Below, one piece after another: positions 41,060-49,775 of a stretch of DNA of 64,000 nt (positions within the stretch are counted from its first letter, which is position 1; each line of letters starts with the position of its first letter). Made by a program: the position numbers and the translations under genes. The DNA comes from Nocardia aurantiaca (GTDB lineage Bacteria; Actinomycetota; Actinomycetes; Mycobacteriales; Mycobacteriaceae): the NCBI RefSeq assembly GCF_009708175.1, contig NZ_WMBB01000015.1, forward strand, positions 124,001-188,000, in the 5' to 3' direction. The notes below the pieces were generated by a model, which saw only the letters and a program-made list of their open reading frames with translations, was not told the origin of the DNA and did not search any database.

Positions 41060-41735
41060 CCTACACACCGGCTACGGCCGCACCGAGGTGATTCACGGTG
41101 TCTCCCTGACGGTTCCGGACAATGGCGTGGCGGCCATCATGGGCCACAACGGGGCCGGGAAGACCTCGCTGCTGCGCGCGGCGGTCGGACTGCTGCCCGC
41201 CAAGTCCGGGAAGATCCGCTTCGGCGGCGAGGACATCACCAAGATGTCGCCGTCACGGCGGGTCAAACGCGGCCTGGCCTACGTACCGCAGGGGCAGCAG
41301 AGTTTTCCACAGCTGTCCACAATGGAGAACCTGCAGGTGGTGGCGGACGGCCGCAAACGGGGCAAGGAACTCATCGCCGAAGCACTGGATTTGTTTCCCG
41401 CGCTGCGGGAACTGTCGTCCCGCAAGGCCGGACTGCTCTCCGGCGGCCAGCGTCAGCAGCTGGCCATCGCCCGCGCCCTCATCACCGAACCGAAGCTGCT
41501 GATCCTGGACGAGCCGACCGAGGGCATCCAGCCCTCGGTGGTCGCCGAGATCGAGCGCACCATCATCGAGCTCACCGGCCGCGGCGGGTTGAGCGTGCTG
41601 CTGGTGGAACAGCACATCGGTTTCGCACTGCAGGCCGCACAGCAGTTCTATGTGCTGCGCTCGGGTCGCGTGACCTCCTCGGGGGTGGGCGGCGCGGGCG
41701 CGGAATCCGCGGTGCGCCTGGCCATGGCGATCTGA
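41043..41735 (+). CDS. urtE: urea ABC transporter ATPase UrtE
   Basis: 230 residues from ATG 41043, with GAAGGAGG upstream, overlapping urtD by 17 nt. LivF-like: Walker A GHNGAGKTS, PQGQQSFPQLS Q-loop, LSGGQRQQLAIARAL signature, and LLILDEPTEGIQPS Walker B. The EGIQPS form is diagnostic for UrtE. It completes the urea importer. Confidence 0.96.
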   Translation: MLELVDLHTGYGRTEVIHGVSLTVPDNGVAAIMGHNGAGKTSLLRAAVGLLPAKSGKIRFGGEDITKMSPSRRVKRGLAYVPQGQQSFPQLSTMENLQVVADGRKRGKELIAEALDLFPALRELSSRKAGLLSGGQRQQLAIARALITEPKLLILDEPTEGIQPSVVAEIERTIIELTGRGGLSVLLVEQHIGFALQAAQQFYVLRSGRVTSSGVGGAGAESAVRLAMAI

Positions 41736-41747
41736 TCGGACACTTTC

Positions 41748-42539
41748 GTGAACGCGCGCAGGGGGCGTATTCCGTTGTCCGAGCGGGTCTATCGGTCCCT
41801 CCGGCAGGATCTCGCGACCGGGGTGCTGGTGCCGACCGAACGGCTCGGCGAGGAACGGCTCGCCGAGACCTACGGCGTGTCCCGAACCCCCGTCCGCGAG
41901 GCGCTGGCCCGCCTCTACGCCGACGGCCTGCTGGAACGCCACGCCGACGGCCTGTACCCGTACCGGCCCCGGGTCGACGAGCTCGGTGACCTCTACGAAC
42001 TCCGCATCATTCTGGAGGCCAGAGGAATCCAGCGCCTCCAGGCCACCCCCTCGGGTCTTCCCGAACCGCTGGCCGACGCCGCCCGGCCGGATCCAGCCGG
42101 CGCCCGAACCGATACCCCGCGACCCGAGCCCGCGCTGCCCACGGCCACCCCGCACGACAGGGCCGCGCTCCACCGCGAACTCGAGATCTGGCGCAGGATT
42201 CGCGAACACCCACCCGAGCCCGGAGCCGCGCTCATCGCCGCCGATGAGCAGTTCCACACCACCCTCTTGCGGGCGGCCGGGAATTCCGCGCTGGCCGAAG
42301 CGCTCTCGACCGTGCAGGCCCGCGTCCGCCCCGTCCGCGCCCTGGACATGCCCACCCCCGAACGCATCGCCGCCATGGCCGAGGATCACATCGCGATCGC
42401 CGAATTCCTGCTCGGCGGCGAACTGGATACCGCCCTGCGCACCCTGCTGGCTCACCTCACCAGCTCCCGCGCCCACGTCCTCACCCGCGCCCGCCGCGCC
42501 CTGGAACTGACCAAACTCGCCCGCGCGGTGCGGGAATGA
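41748..42539 (+). CDS. GntR family regulator (FCD type)
   Basis: 263 residues from GTG 41748, 12 nt after urtE. A winged helix-turn-helix (residues ~8-70, RLGEERLAETYGVSRTPVREALARLYADGLL) is followed by an all-helical FCD ligand domain. Between the first FCD helices lies a Pro/Arg/Ala-rich linker (~residues 108-138), longer than usual. It probably regulates the urt operon or a linked nitrogen pathway. Confidence 0.85.
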   Translation: MNARRGRIPLSERVYRSLRQDLATGVLVPTERLGEERLAETYGVSRTPVREALARLYADGLLERHADGLYPYRPRVDELGDLYELRIILEARGIQRLQATPSGLPEPLADAARPDPAGARTDTPRPEPALPTATPHDRAALHRELEIWRRIREHPPEPGAALIAADEQFHTTLLRAAGNSALAEALSTVQARVRPVRALDMPTPERIAAMAEDHIAIAEFLLGGELDTALRTLLAHLTSSRAHVLTRARRALELTKLARAVRE

Positions 42540-42575
42540 TCACATCCGCGCGTCGGATGCTGTTGACTAGGACCT

Positions 42576-43115
42576 ATGCCGTCGACGAAGCCACGCATCG
42601 CTCCCGGCCGGCTGCGGGAGCTCGGGCCGGTGAACTGGGTTGTCTGGCAAGCGCTTTCGCGCGCGGCCGGGACGCAGGACGCGCATCTGTTCAGCACGCT
42701 GGGCCGGACCGGCGGACTGTTCCGCGGGTGGCTGCACTACTCCGGGCGGCTCATGCCGGGCGGCAAGCTGCGGAGGTACGAGTCCGAACTCGTCATCCTG
42801 CGCGTCGCGCATCTACGCGAATGCGAGTACGAGACCGACCATCACATCCGGCTGGGCCGCCGCGCGGGCGTCACCGCCGAAATCCTGGACCGCCTGCGCG
42901 AGGGCCCGTCGGCGCCGGGCTGGACCGACAAGGAACGCGCCCTGCTCACCGCCGTCGACCAGCTCGTCACCACCCGCGACCTCGACGACGCCACGTGGCA
43001 GGCCCTGGCCGCTCACTACGACGAGCGCCGTCTCATCGAAATCGTCCTGCTCACCAACCAATACGAGGGCCTCGCCAGCACGATCACCGCCCTCCGCATC
43101 CAAACCGACCACTGA
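42576..43115 (+). CDS. carboxymuconolactone decarboxylase (CMD/AhpD-fold) family protein
   Basis: 179 residues. VILRVAHLRECEYETDHH (~residues 70-87) is the CMD signature in its single-Cys form (ECEYE). It belongs to the large group of small CMD proteins near peroxidase or catabolic genes. It lacks the CxxC of AhpD, so thiol-peroxidase activity is unlikely. Role unknown. Confidence 0.85.
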   Translation: MPSTKPRIAPGRLRELGPVNWVVWQALSRAAGTQDAHLFSTLGRTGGLFRGWLHYSGRLMPGGKLRRYESELVILRVAHLRECEYETDHHIRLGRRAGVTAEILDRLREGPSAPGWTDKERALLTAVDQLVTTRDLDDATWQALAAHYDERRLIEIVLLTNQYEGLASTITALRIQTDH

Positions 43116-43133
43116 CCTATCCGAGCCGGCCGC

Positions 43134-43171
43134 CGAGTTCGGGGTCGGTCGGCGAGTTCGGGATCGGTCGG
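43134..43171. repeat. two 19-bp direct repeats
   Basis: CGAGTTCGGG(G/A)TCGGTCGG at 43134-43152 and 43153-43171, in the convergent gap between the CMD and GNAT genes. One mismatch. Confidence 0.7.
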
Positions 43172-43301
43172 CGGATCCAGTCGGAGCGTGACCCGTGTTG
43201 GGATCCGGATGCCGTAGCGGCGAAGCCGGTGCCGGCGATCCCGGTGTCGCGGTGATGTCGGACCGGGTCAACGCGGCGCGTGGTGGCGAACTCGGAGGAG
43301 G

Positions 43302-43967
43302 TCACCGGCGCAGGCGATGGACCGGCTGGGTGGCGGCCTCGGGAATGGTCTCGGCGTACGTGACGCGATGCGCCGGTTCGGCGGAGCGGGTGGGCTGGAC
43401 GCGGGCGTGCAGGTGCATGTCGTGCCAGCCGTCGGCGTGCAGGCCCGCGCTGCGGTTGATGCCCTCGAGGACGAAGCCGGATTTGTGGGCCACCCGGCAG
43501 GATTGGGCATTGTGGACGGAGTGACGGAGTTCGAGGCGGTGGAACCCGGCCACCTCGAAGGCCCAGCCGACCAGGGCGTCCACGGCGCGGGGGGCGATGC
43601 CCCGGCCGCGGGCGGCGGGGACCACCCAGTAGGCGATTTCGGCTTCGCCGTGCCATAACTCCATGTGGTGCAGGGACGCGCGGCCCATGAGGCGGCCGGT
43701 ACGGCTGTCGGCCACAGCCCAATTGGCGGCGGTGCCGCTGTGCCAGGAACGCGCCCAGGAGTCGACCCAGTCGCCGGCCTCCTCGACGGTGTCCGCGGTG
43801 CGGACATGCCAGCGGCGAATGGCAGGGTCCTGGAAGGCCGCGTAGACCTCGGGGCCGTCGCGGCGCAGCCAAGGCCGCAGCACCAGGCCGTCTCCCACCG
43901 GGAGCACCGGCTGCGCTGCCCGAGTGAAGGTTTCGGCGGCAACGATTGCCGGGACTGCTCGCGGCAT
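43302..43967 (-). CDS. GNAT family N-acetyltransferase (RimJ/RimL-like)
   Basis: 221 residues. The acetyl-CoA loop is VPAARGRGIAPRAV (~residues 115-128), with the RimL-type LRPWLRRDGPEVYAAF start and HNAQSCRVAHKSGFVLEG end. It probably N-acetylates a protein terminus or small amine. The C-terminal ~35 residues extend past the usual fold. ATG 43967 is used. Confidence 0.88.
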   Translation of the reverse strand: MPRAVPAIVAAETFTRAAQPVLPVGDGLVLRPWLRRDGPEVYAAFQDPAIRRWHVRTADTVEEAGDWVDSWARSWHSGTAANWAVADSRTGRLMGRASLHHMELWHGEAEIAYWVVPAARGRGIAPRAVDALVGWAFEVAGFHRLELRHSVHNAQSCRVAHKSGFVLEGINRSAGLHADGWHDMHLHARVQPTRSAEPAHRVTYAETIPEAATQPVHRLRR

Positions 43968-44069
43968 AGCAGGAATTCTGCCCGCGATAGGCCCGTCCGC
44001 GCGGCGAAATTGAGACCATCGTCCCGATCGGTCTGTCTTGCACGAATTGTCCGCACGGTCAAAGAACGG

Positions 44070-44849
44070 TCAGAGCCTGCGGTTTTCGATCCAGACGGCC
44101 AATCCGTCCAATACCCTTGCCAACCCGAACTCGTAGGCGTGATCCGCGCTGTAGGCGCCCTCGTGCGCCTGTCCCGCGACCGCGCCGATCCGGGCCGCCA
44201 GAGGATAGCGGTCGGCGTCGAAGACCCGTGCCAGCAGCGGGGCCGCGCGCTCCCACCAGTCGTTATCGGACTGCCCGCTCTCGGCCGCGGCCCGCGCGGT
44301 GTCGATGGCCAGCTGCGCGGTCGAGGTCACGAAGCCCAGAACATAGGTGAGGGCGGAATCCATGTCGAGGTCGTCGAGGCCCAGCCCGTCGAAGGCCCGC
44401 AGCTCATGGTCGTATTTCGCGGCCACGCCCGGACCCAGCGGCGGCCGCGTGGTGGGCAGATACGCCACCCACGGGTGCTCGGTCAGCAGCGCGCGATTCT
44501 CGGCGGCGATCATGGAAACCCGCTCCCGCCATGGCATTCCGCTCAGATCGTGGCGTGGCATGCGCTGGTAGACGGTGTCGAGCATGAGGTCCAGCAGTTC
44601 CGCCTTGCCCGGCACGTAGGTGTAGGTGGCCATGGGCGTGATGCCCAGTTTCGCCGCCACCGACCGCATGGTGAGCGCGTCCAGCCCCTCGGCGTCGGCG
44701 ATTTCGAGCGCGGCCGCGATCACCGCGTCCAGGGTGGTGCGCTGCTTGGGCCCGCGCGTGGATCCACCGGATCCGGGTTCGCGCCACAGCAGTTCCAGCG
44801 TGCGCACCGGGTCACCCGCACCGCTGCGGTCCCCGCCTCGTCCGGCCAT
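44070..44849 (-). CDS. TetR family regulator (TetR_C type)
   Basis: 259 residues from ATG 44849, with GGAGGT 7 nt upstream. The helix-turn-helix (~residues 58-80, SVAAKLGITPMATYTYVPGK) is followed by a long C-terminal domain of the tetracycline-repressor-like type. About 35 polar residues precede the DNA-binding domain. It is divergent from the VOC gene; the 26-bp palindrome between them is its likely operator. Confidence 0.9.
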   Translation of the reverse strand: MAGRGGDRSGAGDPVRTLELLWREPGSGGSTRGPKQRTTLDAVIAAALEIADAEGLDALTMRSVAAKLGITPMATYTYVPGKAELLDLMLDTVYQRMPRHDLSGMPWRERVSMIAAENRALLTEHPWVAYLPTTRPPLGPGVAAKYDHELRAFDGLGLDDLDMDSALTYVLGFVTSTAQLAIDTARAAAESGQSDNDWWERAAPLLARVFDADRYPLAARIGAVAGQAHEGAYSADHAYEFGLARVLDGLAVWIENRRL

Positions 44850-44913
44850 TCGCGTCACCTCCGCCGCCGATCGTATCGGTGTGATAGTCGTCACTTTGTG
44901 GCCCGTCAAGAAT

Positions 44914-44939
44914 TTAAGTACAAAGTACAGTGTACTTAA
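44914..44939. promoter_or_regulatory. 26-bp palindromic TetR operator
   Basis: TTAAGTACA-8 nt-TGTACTTAA, with perfect 9-bp arms, in the 123-bp divergent region between TetR and VOC. The spacer repeats the half-site (AAGTAC). Confidence 0.8.
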
Positions 44940-44972
44940 TACAGAGTTATTTGGCACCACCTTGGTGGCCAC

Positions 44973-45350
44973 ATGAACGTCACCGCATCCGCAATCTCCC
45001 TGAACGTGCCGGACCCCATCGCCTCCGCGAGGTTCCTCATCGACCATTTCGGCTTCACCGAGAAGATGTCGGCCGACGGCTTCGTGAATCTCACCCGCCC
45101 GGACATCGGATTCGATGTCATCTACCTGCGCACCGGCCTCGGCAGCTTCAAGCCCGACCGCATCGCGGGCAGCGCGGGCGAGGGCCTGCTGGTGGTGTTC
45201 GTCGTCGACGACATCGACGCCGAATACGAGCGGGTCCGACAAGAAGGCGTGCCCATCGTGACCCCTATCGAGACCGAGCCGTGGGGCGAGCGCTACTTCC
45301 AGTCCCTCGACCCGAATGGCATCGTCATACAACTCGTCGAATGGGTCTGA
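44973..45350 (+). CDS. VOC (glyoxalase/dioxygenase) family protein
   Basis: 125 residues. One VOC module: SLNVPDPIASARFLIDHFGF at the start and YFQSLDPNGIVIQLVEWV at the end. It is the apparent target of the divergent TetR. Substrate unknown; such pairs often serve detoxification or resistance. GGTGG lies 5 nt before the ATG. Confidence 0.88.
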   Translation: MNVTASAISLNVPDPIASARFLIDHFGFTEKMSADGFVNLTRPDIGFDVIYLRTGLGSFKPDRIAGSAGEGLLVVFVVDDIDAEYERVRQEGVPIVTPIETEPWGERYFQSLDPNGIVIQLVEWV

Positions 45351-45383
45351 CCGAAAATCTCCGACGAGATCTTCCGGCGGACG

Positions 45384-45410
45384 TGTCGATTCCGCCCGGG
45401 TCCGTTCGAG
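45384..45410 (+). promoter_or_regulatory. ECF42-type promoter of the DHFR-like/DGPF/sigma operon
   Basis: TGTCGA (45384-45389), 17-nt spacer, CGAG (45407-45410), 50 nt before the first gene. ECF42 sigma factors recognise a TGTCGA -35 and a CGA-type -10 (established for Streptomyces, recalled). This suggests autoregulation by the sigma factor at 46404. Confidence 0.65.
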
Positions 45411-45459
45411 GTGGAGTCGAGGACCGAACCGGCCCCCATACCTCGACGAAAGGATTCCG

Positions 45460-46035
45460 ATGCGAAAGGTAGTCGCATTCGAGCACATGACCCTCGACGG
45501 CTTCGCGGCCTCGAACACCGATCTGGGGCTGGAATGGACCTTCCGCTCCTACAGCCCGGACCTCGCCGCCTTCCACGACGAGCACATCCGGACCGATATC
45601 GGCACCACGATCTACGGCCGCAAGACCTTCGTGGGCATGCGCGACCACTGGTCGGTGGTTGCGGACAACCCGCAGGCCACCGCGCACGACCTCGAGCACG
45701 CCGAGTGGGTCACGAATGTCGACAAGATCGTCTTCTCGACCACGCTGGAGTCGGCCGGGTGGCGCAACACCCGGATCATCGGCGCGGACGGGGCGGCCCG
45801 CATCGCGGAACTGCAGGCGGAAGACGGTGGAGCGCTGGTCATCTACGGCAGCCCCACACTGGTGCACTGGTTCGCCGACGCCGGGCTCATCGACGAGTAC
45901 CGCATCGTCATCCACCCCGTGACGATCGGCGTCGGCACTCCGCTGTTCCGGGACAAGAGCGCGATGAATCTGAATCTGCTGGAGTCGAAATCCTTCGATT
46001 CCGGTGCCCTTTTCGTCAAGTATGAAGTCGCCTAG
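45460..46035 (+). CDS. dihydrofolate-reductase-like (RibD C-terminal fold) protein
   Basis: 191 residues from ATG 45460, with GAAAGGA 5 nt upstream. VVAFEHMTLDGFAA at the start, GTTIYGRKTF in the middle, and GALVIYGSPTLVHWF then EYRIVIHPVTIGVGTPLF at the end match the YyaP/RibD_C group of NADPH-dependent reductase-fold proteins. Substrate unknown. It is the first gene of the ECF42 operon. Confidence 0.88.
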   Translation: MRKVVAFEHMTLDGFAASNTDLGLEWTFRSYSPDLAAFHDEHIRTDIGTTIYGRKTFVGMRDHWSVVADNPQATAHDLEHAEWVTNVDKIVFSTTLESAGWRNTRIIGADGAARIAELQAEDGGALVIYGSPTLVHWFADAGLIDEYRIVIHPVTIGVGTPLFRDKSAMNLNLLESKSFDSGALFVKYEVA

Positions 46036-46050
46036 CGAGAGGATCGGACA

Positions 46051-46407
46051 ATGCGACACCTGGTATTGATTCGCCTGGACCCCAATCAGGTTCCCGAGGG
46101 CGGCCCGGATGAGGACCTGATCGCCAAGGTCAACGACATCATCGAGGAGATGACCAAGGCGGGCGTCCTGCTCGACACCGCCGGCCTGCGACCCATCGAG
46201 GAGGGCACCCGGATCCGGCAGTCCGGCGGCACGCAGACCGTCGTGGACGGGCCCTTCACCGAGTCCAAGGAGATCATCGGCGGCTATCTGCTGCTGCAGA
46301 CGCGCTCGCCGGAGGAGGCGGCCGAGTGGGCCTCCCGGTTCCTGCGCGTCCACGGGCCGGAGTGGGAGATCGAGGTCGAGGTCCGGCAATTGGAGGGCCA
46401 GAACTGA
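46051..46407 (+). CDS. YciI/DGPF domain protein
   Basis: 118 residues. The signature DGPFTESKEIIGGYLLLQ (~residues 67-84) defines the DGPF proteins that accompany ECF42 sigma factors. The fold is ferredoxin-like; function unknown, possibly enzymatic. The sigma-factor frame starts within its last codons. Confidence 0.93.
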   Translation: MRHLVLIRLDPNQVPEGGPDEDLIAKVNDIIEEMTKAGVLLDTAGLRPIEEGTRIRQSGGTQTVVDGPFTESKEIIGGYLLLQTRSPEEAAEWASRFLRVHGPEWEIEVEVRQLEGQN

Positions 46408-47654
46408 ATCCGCAGGAGCGGGCGCGCCGGGCCGTCGAGGCGGCCTGGCGCATCGAGTGGCCGCGGCTGGTGGCGAGCCTGACCCGCATGGTCGGGGATA
46501 TCGCCACCGCCGAGGAGCTCGCGCAGGACGCCCTGGTGGCGGCGCTGGAACAGTGGCCGCGCGACGGCGTACCGCCCAATCCGGGCGGCTGGCTCATGCT
46601 GACCGCGAAACACCGTGCGGTGGACCGCATTCGGCGCGACGTGAATTTCGCGCGCAAACTGGAGCAGCTCGGGCGGCTGGCGATCACGGCCGAGGAGCCT
46701 TCCGGCGAGCCCGAACCGGCCATCGCGGACGATCTGCTGCGCATGATCTTCACCGCCTGCCATCCGGTGCTCTCGCCTCCGGCGCGGGCGGCGCTCACCC
46801 TGCGCATGGTCGGCGGCCTGACCACGACCGAGGTCGCGCGCGCTTATCTGGTCCCGGAATCGACGGTGGCGCAACGCATCGTGCGCGCCAAACGCACCAT
46901 CACCGCCAAGGGCATCCCGTACGAGGTGCCGGAGGGCACGGAGTTGACCGCGCGTCTGGACTCCGTGCTCGAGGTCATCTACCTGATCTTCAACGAGGGC
47001 TACGCCGCCACCTCCGGCGAGCGCTGGGTACGGGCCGAATTGTGCGAGGAGGCACTGCGATTGGCGCGCATCCTGACCGGTCTGCTCCCTGGCGAGCCCG
47101 AGGTGCACGGCTTGGCGGCGCTACTCGAGCTCCAAGCCTCCCGCACCCCGGCCCGCAGCGACGCCGAGAACGGCCTGGTCCTGCTGCCGGATCAGGATCG
47201 CTCCCGCTGGAACCGGCTCTCCATCGGCCGCGGTCTGGCCGCCCTGGCCCGCGCGCACACGCTGAACCGGACGCGGGACCTGCCGCCCGGACGCTACGCC
47301 CTGCAAGCCGCCATCGCCTCGGTGCACGCCGTGGCGCGGACCGCCGCCGACACCGATTGGCGGCGCATCGCCGGACTGTATGCCGTGCTGGCGCAACGGT
47401 TTCCGTCGCCGATCGTGGAGTTGAACCGGGCGGTCGCGGTGGCCATGGTGCACGGTCCCGCCGCGGGCCTGGAGTTGATCGACGCGATCGCCGCCACCGG
47501 GACGCTCGACGATTACCACCTGCTGCACGCGGTCCGCGGGGACCTGCTTTCGCGGCTCGGCCGGGAGGCCGAGGCGCGGGCGGCGTTCGGGCGGGCCGCC
47601 GAGCTCTGCGGCAACGAGATCGAGCGGGAGTTGCTGCGCGGCCGGACGCGCTGA
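46404..47654 (+). CDS. ECF42-type sigma factor with TPR-like extension
   Basis: 416 residues. Sigma region 2 (AEELAQDALVAALEQWP, DRIRR) and region 4 (TTTEVARAYLVPESTVAQRI) precede a ~220-residue helical extension with VIYLIFNEGYAA and repeated helix pairs, the hallmark of ECF42. No anti-sigma gene is adjacent, as expected for this group. No ATG or GTG fits: the best start is CTG 46404, overlapping the DGPF stop (CTGA) with TTGGAGGG at 6 nt. Regulates its own operon through 45384-45410 by inference. Confidence 0.9.
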   Translation: MNPQERARRAVEAAWRIEWPRLVASLTRMVGDIATAEELAQDALVAALEQWPRDGVPPNPGGWLMLTAKHRAVDRIRRDVNFARKLEQLGRLAITAEEPSGEPEPAIADDLLRMIFTACHPVLSPPARAALTLRMVGGLTTTEVARAYLVPESTVAQRIVRAKRTITAKGIPYEVPEGTELTARLDSVLEVIYLIFNEGYAATSGERWVRAELCEEALRLARILTGLLPGEPEVHGLAALLELQASRTPARSDAENGLVLLPDQDRSRWNRLSIGRGLAALARAHTLNRTRDLPPGRYALQAAIASVHAVARTAADTDWRRIAGLYAVLAQRFPSPIVELNRAVAVAMVHGPAAGLELIDAIAATGTLDDYHLLHAVRGDLLSRLGREAEARAAFGRAAELCGNEIERELLRGRTR

Positions 47655-47788
47655 CCGGCAACTCCACTCTGATCAGGCATTTCACCGCGTGTCGCTCCCC
47701 CCTCCCGCGAAACGGCATGGCGTACGGTCGGTTTCTGACTGAAGACAGTGGGTCTGTTTTTTCGTGAACGACACGGAAGGACCAGGCG

Positions 47789-48280
47789 TTGCCCATTTTC
47801 GACACGCGTCCGCTCCGAGCCACCGTCCTCGGACTGCTCATGGCGGCCCTCGCCCCGCTCACCGTCGCCGTCGGCGCCGCCGACGCGCGCACCGAAATCG
47901 CTGATCCCATCGCCGGATCCACACTCCCCGCCGCACTGCCGGTAGATCCGGCGTCCTTGCTGCAGCTGGTCGGCGCGGTTCAGCGGTACTCCAAACCGGC
48001 CTTGCAGATCCTGTCCCGTCTCATCGTGCCCGAGGACCAGTGGGCGTCCTTCAACCAGATCATCACGCACGAGAGCGACTGGCAGGTCTTCGCCATCAAC
48101 CCGGCCTCCGGCGCCTACGGCCTGGCCCAGGCCCTCCCCGCGCACAAGATGTTCAGCGAGGGCCCGGACTGGATGTTCAACCCGCTCACCCAGCTGCGCT
48201 GGGCCTATCGGTACATGGTCGCGCGCTACGGCAGCCCGAATGCCGCGTGGGAATTCTGGCAGGCCCACCACTGGTACTGA
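47789..48280 (+). CDS. secreted transglycosylase-like protein
   Basis: 163 residues from TTG 47789, with GGAAGG about 10 nt upstream. A signal peptide (hydrophobic ~residues 12-30) is followed by an SLT/lysozyme-like domain: FNQIITHESDWQVFAINPASGAYGLAQALP carries the catalytic Glu, and TQLRWAYRYMVARYGSPNAAW the C-terminal half. It probably cleaves peptidoglycan glycan strands in the cell wall. Confidence 0.85.
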   Translation: MPIFDTRPLRATVLGLLMAALAPLTVAVGAADARTEIADPIAGSTLPAALPVDPASLLQLVGAVQRYSKPALQILSRLIVPEDQWASFNQIITHESDWQVFAINPASGAYGLAQALPAHKMFSEGPDWMFNPLTQLRWAYRYMVARYGSPNAAWEFWQAHHWY

Positions 48281-48322
48281 GCCTGCCCGTCCGGAACTCG
48301 ATCAGCTCGGCGCCACTGTCGA

Positions 48323-49174
48323 TCAGCTCAGCGCGGCCCGGAAGACCTCGGCGACCGGGGTAGACGGGCGGCCCAGCAGCCGCTGCAGATCACCGGAGTC
48401 GACGGCCAGGATGCCGCCGGCGATACCGGTGTCGGCATCGGCCAAGGCCGCGGCGTACCCCGCGTCCAGACCCGCGGCCCGCAGGGCCGCGGCATAGTCC
48501 TCCTGCGGCAGGTCCTGGTAGCGGACCGGCTTGCCGGACACCTCCGAGATCACCCGCGCCAATTCGGCATACGAGAGCGTCTCGTCGCCGCCGAGCTCGT
48601 AGACCTTGCCCTCATGGCCGTCTGTGGTGAGTACGCGGGCGGCGGCCTCGGCGTAATCGGCCCGGGCCGCGCCGGATACCCTGCCCTCGCCGGCCGCGCC
48701 GTAGAGCACGCCGCCCTCGATGGCGTGAGCCAGGCCGCCGGTGTAGTTCTCCCAATACCAGCCGTTGCGCAGCAACACGGTCGGGATGCTCGCCCCGGCC
48801 AGCACCGCCTCGGTGCCGATGTGCTCCTGGGCCAGCATCAGCGGATTGCGATCGGCCTGCGGAATGCTGGTGTAGGCCAGCAGTTTCACGCCCGCCTTCT
48901 CGGCGGCGCGCAGCACGGTGGTGTGCTGGGCGACGCGCTTGGCGAACTCGTTGCCGGAGACCAGCAGCACGCGGTCGACGCCCTGGAAGGCGCGCTCCAG
49001 CGCCGCCGAGTCGTCATAGCTCGCGACCCGCACCTCGACCCCGCGCTCAGACAGATCGGCCACCTTGGCCGGGTCGCGGACCACCGCCACCACGGGCTGC
49101 GATCCGTCCTTCAAGAGCGCCTCGACGACCAGGCGGCCGAGCTGCCCGCTGGCTGCGGTGACTGCGACGGTCAT
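48323..49174 (-). CDS. NAD(P)H:quinone oxidoreductase type 2-like (NmrA/SDR fold)
   Basis: 283 residues. The Rossmann motif is AVTAASGQLGRLVVEALL (~residues 4-21), and LLAYTSIPQADRNPLMLAQEH is typical of E. coli QorB (YtfG). It probably reduces quinones with NADPH. It is divergent from an HxlR regulator, the same pairing as ytfG/ytfH (qorB/qorR). Confidence 0.88.
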   Translation of the reverse strand: MTVAVTAASGQLGRLVVEALLKDGSQPVVAVVRDPAKVADLSERGVEVRVASYDDSAALERAFQGVDRVLLVSGNEFAKRVAQHTTVLRAAEKAGVKLLAYTSIPQADRNPLMLAQEHIGTEAVLAGASIPTVLLRNGWYWENYTGGLAHAIEGGVLYGAAGEGRVSGAARADYAEAAARVLTTDGHEGKVYELGGDETLSYAELARVISEVSGKPVRYQDLPQEDYAAALRAAGLDAGYAAALADADTGIAGGILAVDSGDLQRLLGRPSTPVAEVFRAALS

Positions 49175-49255
49175 GACTACCTCCAGGTTTCAGGGAATGA
49201 ACTGCACTGTCGATGTGTACTAACTAATAGTAAGCACATGCTATTCCCAAACCGC

Positions 49256-49272
49256 TACCTGAATGGTAGGTA
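49256..49272. promoter_or_regulatory. inverted repeat in the divergent QOR2/HxlR promoter
   Basis: TACCT-7 nt-AGGTA, perfect, ending 11 nt before the HxlR start. HxlR/QorR regulators bind such short symmetric sites. A TACTAACTAATAGTAAG segment near 49218 may form the promoter for the oxidoreductase. Confidence 0.5.
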
Positions 49273-49283
49273 ACCTGACTCTC

Positions 49284-49682
49284 ATGAACACGCGGCATCC
49301 CGACCAGGCACACGCCGTCGACCCCACCCTGGAAGCCGACGTCTTCGCCCGGAACTGTGCCTCCCGCCCCGTCCTGCAGGACGTGGCCAGCCGCTGGGGC
49401 GTACTCGCCCTGGCCGCCCTGCGCGAGGGCCCCTACCGCTTCTCCGCCCTGCGCCGCCGCGTGGACGGCATCTCCGAGCGCATGCTCTCCCAGACCCTGC
49501 AGACCCTGGAACGCGACGGCATGGTCAATCGCGAAGTCCAGCAATCCATCCCGCCGGTCGTCGAGTACACCCTCACCGACCTCGGCGCGCAGGTGGCCGA
49601 TCAGCTCGTCGGCCTCATCGACATCCTCGAATCCAATATCGCGAAAATCGAAGCGGCCCAGGCCGCCTACCACCGCGGCTGA
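49284..49682 (+). CDS. HxlR family regulator
   Basis: 132 residues from ATG 49284. It has the HxlR winged helix: a Cys near the start (ARNCASRPVLQDVASRWGVLAL), RFSALRRRVDGISERMLSQTLQTLERDGMV and VEYTLTDLG. The conserved N-terminal Cys can sense redox-active quinones or diamide in QorR/YodB relatives. It probably controls the divergent quinone oxidoreductase gene. Confidence 0.9.
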   Translation: MNTRHPDQAHAVDPTLEADVFARNCASRPVLQDVASRWGVLALAALREGPYRFSALRRRVDGISERMLSQTLQTLERDGMVNREVQQSIPPVVEYTLTDLGAQVADQLVGLIDILESNIAKIEAAQAAYHRG

Positions 49683-49726
49683 GCACAACACGCGAGAGAC
49701 GCTTTCGTTGCTCCCCCGGAAATGGC

Positions 49727-49757
49727 GGCGGGCGCTTCCGATCTGGAAGCGCCCGCC
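49727..49757. terminator. bidirectional terminator HxlR / lpd
   Basis: GGCGGGCGCTTCC, 5-nt loop, GGAAGCGCCCGCC: a perfect 13-bp stem followed by GTCGTTTTC on the plus strand, between two convergent genes. Confidence 0.8.
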
Positions 49758-49775
49758 GTCGTTTTCACGCGTCGA

